From contig NZ_JAJJMO010000001.1 of the NCBI RefSeq assembly GCF_020905345.1, positions 3,906,001 to 3,970,000 on the forward strand: a stretch of 64,000 bases of DNA, given 5' to 3'. Positions within the stretch are counted from its first letter, which is position 1. Each line of letters starts with the position of its first letter. The notes under the pieces were generated by a model. That model worked only from the letters and a program-made list of their open reading frames with translations. It ran no database searches and had not been told where the DNA came from. The position numbers and the translations under genes were made by a program. This document shows, in pieces, positions 60,326-64,000 of the stretch. This DNA is from Flavobacterium pisciphilum (lineage in GTDB: Bacteria; Bacteroidota; Bacteroidia; Flavobacteriales; Flavobacteriaceae).

Positions 60326-60713
60326 ATGAAAAACGTGTTTTTGTTTATCGGATTAAGTTTGTTCTTTTTTAAATCAAATGCCTAGAGCCAGAATGCTGGT
60401 GATGATTGGGGTTTGATTCATAAAACGCTGGATCTCTACATTGATGGTCAGTCCATCGACAATTCTGTTAAGATAGACCTGATATTCTACAGTTCATGGC
60501 AGCTGAAAGGGTTCGGATATAAAGAATTTGTAATAGTGCCCAGATCAAAGTATATAGTTGGGTGTAAAAAACATAATGTTAAACCGGATAACTGGCTGGA
60601 TCATAGCTTTTATTGATTTTACAAATAACGTAGTCAGTGCGAAAGTAGAAATCAGTACTGAAAAACTATTATTTGTAGATTATTTCAATCTTTTGAAAAC
60701 AGATAAGTACTGA
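60326..60713 (+). pseudogene. Decayed gene for a small secreted protein
   Basis: ATG at 60326 opens a signal peptide (MKNVFLFIGLSLFFFKSNA) that runs into an in-frame TAG at 60383-60385, directly before the mature part SQNAGDDWGLIHKTLDLYIDG. That frame ends at 60616 (HSFY). Another frame continues as FIDFTNNVVSAKVEISTEKL...TDKY to TGA at 60711-60713. One nonsense and one frameshift mutation are therefore needed to explain it. No family was recognised. The part from 60413 can be read from TTG, but this is unlikely to be a real start. Confidence 0.6.
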
Positions 60714-61087
60714 TTTATTGTAGACAAAATCTTAACACGAACGCCTCAAAAAATGGCTGATGGAGAAACCAAACCAAAAGAAAAGTCATAATTTGAAGGC
60801 AACTCTAATTAATTTTTAAAATTCAATTAATAGACTATGTTTTTGATTACAAGTCTTATATATACACTCTAATTCTTTGTGACAGAAAAAGATATCGTTT
60901 CTACTTCTTTTTTAATTTAAAAGATGCTTCAGGACGAAAAGGCAGTAAAGCGAATATTTAATATGTTAAAATTTTGGAGAATATGGGTCAGGTAAGAATA
61001 TACAAGGATAAAAATAATATTTGCACGAATATTCGTATCAATAAATAATTGCTTTTCTATAAAAATTAAAACTACCAAAAATATACT
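60714..61087. other. Spacer with possible gene debris
   Basis: 374 nt. Short open stretches such as KMADGETKPKEKS (ending about 60791) and KDASGRKGSKANI (about 60921-60960) may be further pieces of the decayed secreted gene. TAATATTTGCACG near 61014 resembles a -7 box with one extra base and could serve the gene at 61088. Confidence 0.35.
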
Positions 61088-61537
61088 ATGAAGAAAATTT
61101 TTACATTTATTTTGTTTGCGATTTTTAGTTTATCTCATGCGCAGCAGAAAATCACATTCGAATATGATGCCGCCGGAAATCAAATCAGTAGGACATTATG
61201 TTTAAGCGGCTGTACAGCCAAACCAGCTCATCAACCTAAAGAAATAGAAGCTGTCGTCGATGAAGATTTAGAGAAGTTCTTTCCTGAAGATGTGATTTCA
61301 TATTATCCAAATCCTGTCAAAGAAGAGCTTTATTTGAAATGGGAATTGACAGAAGGTAATAAAGTTGCTTCAGTAATAATCTACGGCATAAACGGTCAGA
61401 TCTTAAAAAAACTATCTAAAATAGAGACGTTGAACAGCCTGAATGTTTCTTTTCAGGAGTATCCTACAGGTATTTATCTGGTAGAACTCAATTATCTCAA
61501 TGGCGACCCAAAAACAATCAAAATTATTAAACAATAA
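61088..61537 (+). CDS. Small T9SS-sorted protein with a single YD repeat
   Basis: The 149-residue protein has a signal peptide (to LSHAQ), one YD-like unit right after it (FEYDAAGNQISRTLCLSGC) and a type A T9SS C-terminal sorting domain (about 75-149) with YYPNPVKEELYLKW, VIIYGINGQILK and GIYLVELNYLNGDPKTIKIIKQ. It is expected to be exported across the outer membrane by the type IX system and anchored or released. Its stop is 9 nt before the SpvB/TcB-like gene, so they are co-transcribed. Confidence 0.8.
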   Translation: MKKIFTFILFAIFSLSHAQQKITFEYDAAGNQISRTLCLSGCTAKPAHQPKEIEAVVDEDLEKFFPEDVISYYPNPVKEELYLKWELTEGNKVASVIIYGINGQILKKLSKIETLNSLNVSFQEYPTGIYLVELNYLNGDPKTIKIIKQ

Positions 61538-61546
61538 GGTTTTAGT

Positions 61547-64000
61547 ATGAAAAAAATTTACTCATTTCTTTTTCTTTTATATACTTCTTTTGTCTTTTCG
61601 CAAAATTTTGCCGACACAAAAGGAGAATTACAAATTTCGGCTTCGGGTACTGCAACATATACTTTACCCATCGCAACTCCCCCCAGTATAAAAGGGGTGG
61701 CGCCAGTGATAAATCTTAATTACAGCAGCGGTATGCGTGGCGGTATAGCAGGCCAGGGCTGGAGTATAAATAGCATTTCGACTATTAGTCGTATAGCAAC
61801 CCGCCGTGATATTGATGGTTTTATAGATGGTGTCGATTTTGATGCCGATGATAAATTGGCTTTAGATGGGCAACGATTGCTGATTAAAACAGGAACCTAT
61901 TGGGCAGCCGGATCTACCTATGAAACAGAATACAAGAGCAATACAAAAATTGAGTTGAAAGTAGAGGGGACTACTACCTATTTTATCGTAACTACTCCCG
62001 ATGGATCCAAAAGCTGGTATGGTTCTAAAGGATTAGGGAATTTGCAGCATTCAGTTTCTGTAAATTCATGGTATATAGTGAGGTATGAAGATGTCAATGG
62101 TAATTTTATCGATTATAATTATAGCAATGTGGCCTATAACAGTACAAATCAATTGTATATTGATAATATCGTTTTTAGTGGAAATACAAAAGCAGGAATA
62201 GGTACCCAGAATAAAATTAGTTTTTTTTACAAAGCAGCAGCACGTATTGAAAGAGATTATTTGAAAGGGCAAGCAGTTTATGCTACTCAATTACTTAATA
62301 ATATAAAAGTTTATACTAACAATGCAGTTTTCAGGACTTATAAATTGACGCATGAAGATGATGCAGGATTAGGGTATCAGAGAGTGAAGGAAATACAGGA
62401 AATTAATGCGCAAAATGAGCCTTCAAGCCCTGTCGTTTTCGAATATAATAAGACGGAAACAACTACAACAAGAAAGGTAAACCATTATGCTAATACATTA
62501 GAATTTGAAAAAATTGATGCTGCGGGGGATTTTGATGGTGACGGCAGATTAGATTTTGCGGTTGATAATAAACTTTTTACCAAGTTGTTTGATGATAGTG
62601 GGGAAAAAACTCCCATTACGATGCCTTTCCGGGCTTTTCACGGAAATACATTAGTGGCTACAACTTTAACCAATAACAAGGTAAATCAGGCAAGTACGAT
62701 GGTAAATGCATGGGCGGAGCTTAATTCGGTTAATTTTGATTATTATAAACTTGAGGGTAATACAGTTAGTTTGGCCTATACTAAATCAGTTCCTATCGTA
62801 AATGATGGAGTCTATAATTCAAAGTTCTGCGCTACAGGTAATGGAGATGAAATAGGAAGTACTTGGGAGAAAACGGGAGAGGTTAATCATTATAACGAGT
62901 ATATTGAAGGAGATTTTAATGGTGATGGTATTTCTGATGTCATAATATCAAAATTTCAGCAAGTGAATCATTACTCAATGGATGGACCCTGTTTTAACTC
63001 CAAAGGTGAGGCATTAGACTGCAATTGCGTTAATGACCGAATGACTGTAGATAGTTTTTCAATGGGTTCTTATTTTCTAAGTCTTGATGCTAATGGTTCA
63101 ACGGTATTGAATACTAAAGATTTTGTTTTTTTTGATGAAAATGAATTTCGATATTTTAAAGATCACGAGACCAGATTTGTGGGCGATTTTAACGGAGACG
63201 GAAAAACAGATATTTTATTTTTTGACAATCATCGCAAAGATTATCATATTGTGAGTTTTCGCCAGCTAACTACAGCTCCCTGGATGAAAGTCGAAATTAT
63301 TGGCAGCGGAACTATAGCTTCATTCTCCACCACAAAACAAATTTTGTTGGGGGATTATAATGGAGATGGAAAAATAGACCTTATGATGCCTACCAGTGAA
63401 GGCGGGCGGGACGAAAGAGAATGGAATATTTTTTATAGCAATCCAAATCCTGCCGGAGGAGAGTTTTTTACAAAAGAAATATTAAATTTTGAGGAGTATT
63501 GGCCTAATACAGGAGATGCTTATAAAACACAAACTCATTACAGTAATTTTTATACGGCAGACATTAATGGTGACGGAAAATCTGATGTAGTGCGCGTTTG
63601 GAGAGAACATTTTAAAGTTAACGGAAAATTAAATAATCATGATTCGCGATGGGCAGTTCACGGCTATACAAACAATATAGGGAAAGTAGGAGCATCTGGT
63701 TTTGTACAGACCTATGATTCCAGTACTTTTAGGACGGGATCACCGGTGCTGGCAATTCCAATAGTTTCCAATTACAAGTATGCCGGAGCCAATACGGAGG
63801 TAATATTAGTGAGAGCGCATAATAGTCAAATTGAGTATTATCAGTTTAACAAAAATGTGGATGACGAAAATCGATTGAAGTCGGTAACAGAATCCAATGG
63901 TAATATCAAGCAGACTATTGATTATCTACCTATGGAGGCAGCTAATGGAGGTTTAGGTAGCGCTGCGACTGATTTTTATTCTTCAGCTAATGGTGTTACT
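61547..64000 (+). CDS. SpvB/TcB-like toxin-complex protein with FG-GAP repeats (3' truncated by window)
   Basis: Open for 818 codons to the window edge. A signal peptide (to FVFSQ) is followed by an SpvB N-terminal domain (ATYTLPIATPPSIKGVAPVINLNYSSG, GQGWSINSISTISR). Four FG-GAP/VCBS-type calcium-binding repeats follow with DFDGDGRLD (about 327-335), DFNGDGISD, DFNGDGKTD and DYNGDGKID, and a further DINGDGKSD. This is the order of TcB/SpvB proteins, whose later part forms the Rhs-type shell. The rest, probably YD repeats and a toxin, lies beyond the window. The start ATG is 9 nt after the T9SS protein. Confidence 0.85.
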   Translation, partial: MKKIYSFLFLLYTSFVFSQNFADTKGELQISASGTATYTLPIATPPSIKGVAPVINLNYSSGMRGGIAGQGWSINSISTISRIATRRDIDGFIDGVDFDADDKLALDGQRLLIKTGTYWAAGSTYETEYKSNTKIELKVEGTTTYFIVTTPDGSKSWYGSKGLGNLQHSVSVNSWYIVRYEDVNGNFIDYNYSNVAYNSTNQLYIDNIVFSGNTKAGIGTQNKISFFYKAAARIERDYLKGQAVYATQLLNNIKVYTNNAVFRTYKLTHEDDAGLGYQRVKEIQEINAQNEPSSPVVFEYNKTETTTTRKVNHYANTLEFEKIDAAGDFDGDGRLDFAVDNKLFTKLFDDSGEKTPITMPFRAFHGNTLVATTLTNNKVNQASTMVNAWAELNSVNFDYYKLEGNTVSLAYTKSVPIVNDGVYNSKFCATGNGDEIGSTWEKTGEVNHYNEYIEGDFNGDGISDVIISKFQQVNHYSMDGPCFNSKGEALDCNCVNDRMTVDSFSMGSYFLSLDANGSTVLNTKDFVFFDENEFRYFKDHETRFVGDFNGDGKTDILFFDNHRKDYHIVSFRQLTTAPWMKVEIIGSGTIASFSTTKQILLGDYNGDGKIDLMMPTSEGGRDEREWNIFYSNPNPAGGEFFTKEILNFEEYWPNTGDAYKTQTHYSNFYTADINGDGKSDVVRVWREHFKVNGKLNNHDSRWAVHGYTNNIGKVGASGFVQTYDSSTFRTGSPVLAIPIVSNYKYAGANTEVILVRAHNSQIEYYQFNKNVDDENRLKSVTESNGNIKQTIDYLPMEAANGGLGSAATDFYSSANGVT

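Noticed and set aside
1..64000. tRNA, rRNA and CRISPR search by eye
   Set aside because: No intact tRNA T-arm/anticodon arrangement, rRNA core sequence or regularly spaced repeats were seen. The tRNA-like repeat tail is too decayed to call.

Overview
The window is low-GC DNA from a Bacteroidota chromosome, most likely Flavobacterium or a close relative. The evidence is the AT-rich coding, the scarcity of Shine-Dalgarno sites, a few TAnnTTTG-type promoter boxes, a T9SS C-terminal sorting domain, PorT-like barrels, TlpA/DUF4369 and paired Rhs/YD-repeat proteins with Sec signal peptides. No tRNA, rRNA or CRISPR array was found, and the only transposase trace is a short IS1-like zinc-ribbon remnant.

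1-14.5 kb is ordinary chromosome: a DUF983 protein, an ABC-F ATPase, a divergent pair of lipid enzymes (App1-type phosphatidate phosphatase and diacylglycerol kinase), a FemAB/GNAT-like protein, DUF1761, a GT39 mannosyltransferase-like protein, a GNAT acetyltransferase, an S24 repressor, a large possible NT/HEPN protein and a multi-pass membrane protein.

15-41 kb is a large polymorphic-toxin locus. Two full Rhs operons (15.0-22.4 and 25.9-33.4 kb) each consist of an about 1050-1090-residue shell-like protein A, 13 nt, then an about 1210-residue protein B carrying the Rhs core and a variable C-terminal toxin, then an immunity gene. Around them lie broken, 5'-truncated or tail-only toxin modules, most with intact or frameshifted immunity genes. 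About nine toxin or Rhs-core modules can be counted. They include a metzincin-like metalloprotease (32.1-32.8 kb, LRR lipoprotein immunity), a phospholipase A2-like domain (34.1-34.9 kb, lipoprotein immunity) and membrane-active-looking toxins paired with tiny membrane proteins. REP-like palindromes and a repeated terminator lie between modules, and a 466-bp core segment is present three times, which suggests recombination as the way modules are exchanged and displaced.

38-60 kb returns to chromosome: a Crp/Fnr regulator with a secreted HbpS-like protein and a secreted hydroxyisourate hydrolase, an AraC regulator divergent from an M24 family protein, a second AraC with a DJ-1/PfpI lipoprotein and an NTF2-like protein, two paralogous membrane AraC/outer-membrane-barrel pairs, TruC-like pseudouridine synthase, M13 and M23 peptidases and a TlpA-like thioredoxin. 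Some single genes here (HNH nuclease, a 226-aa membrane protein, a DUF3806 protein) are bounded by GTTAGC.../...GCTAAC inverted repeats that look like cassette boundaries. A composite REP-terminator-tail repeat recurs between 47.5 and 57.3 kb.

60-64 kb holds a decayed secreted gene, a small T9SS-sorted protein and the start of a large SpvB/TcB-like protein with FG-GAP repeats that runs off the end, suggesting that another toxin-complex locus begins here.
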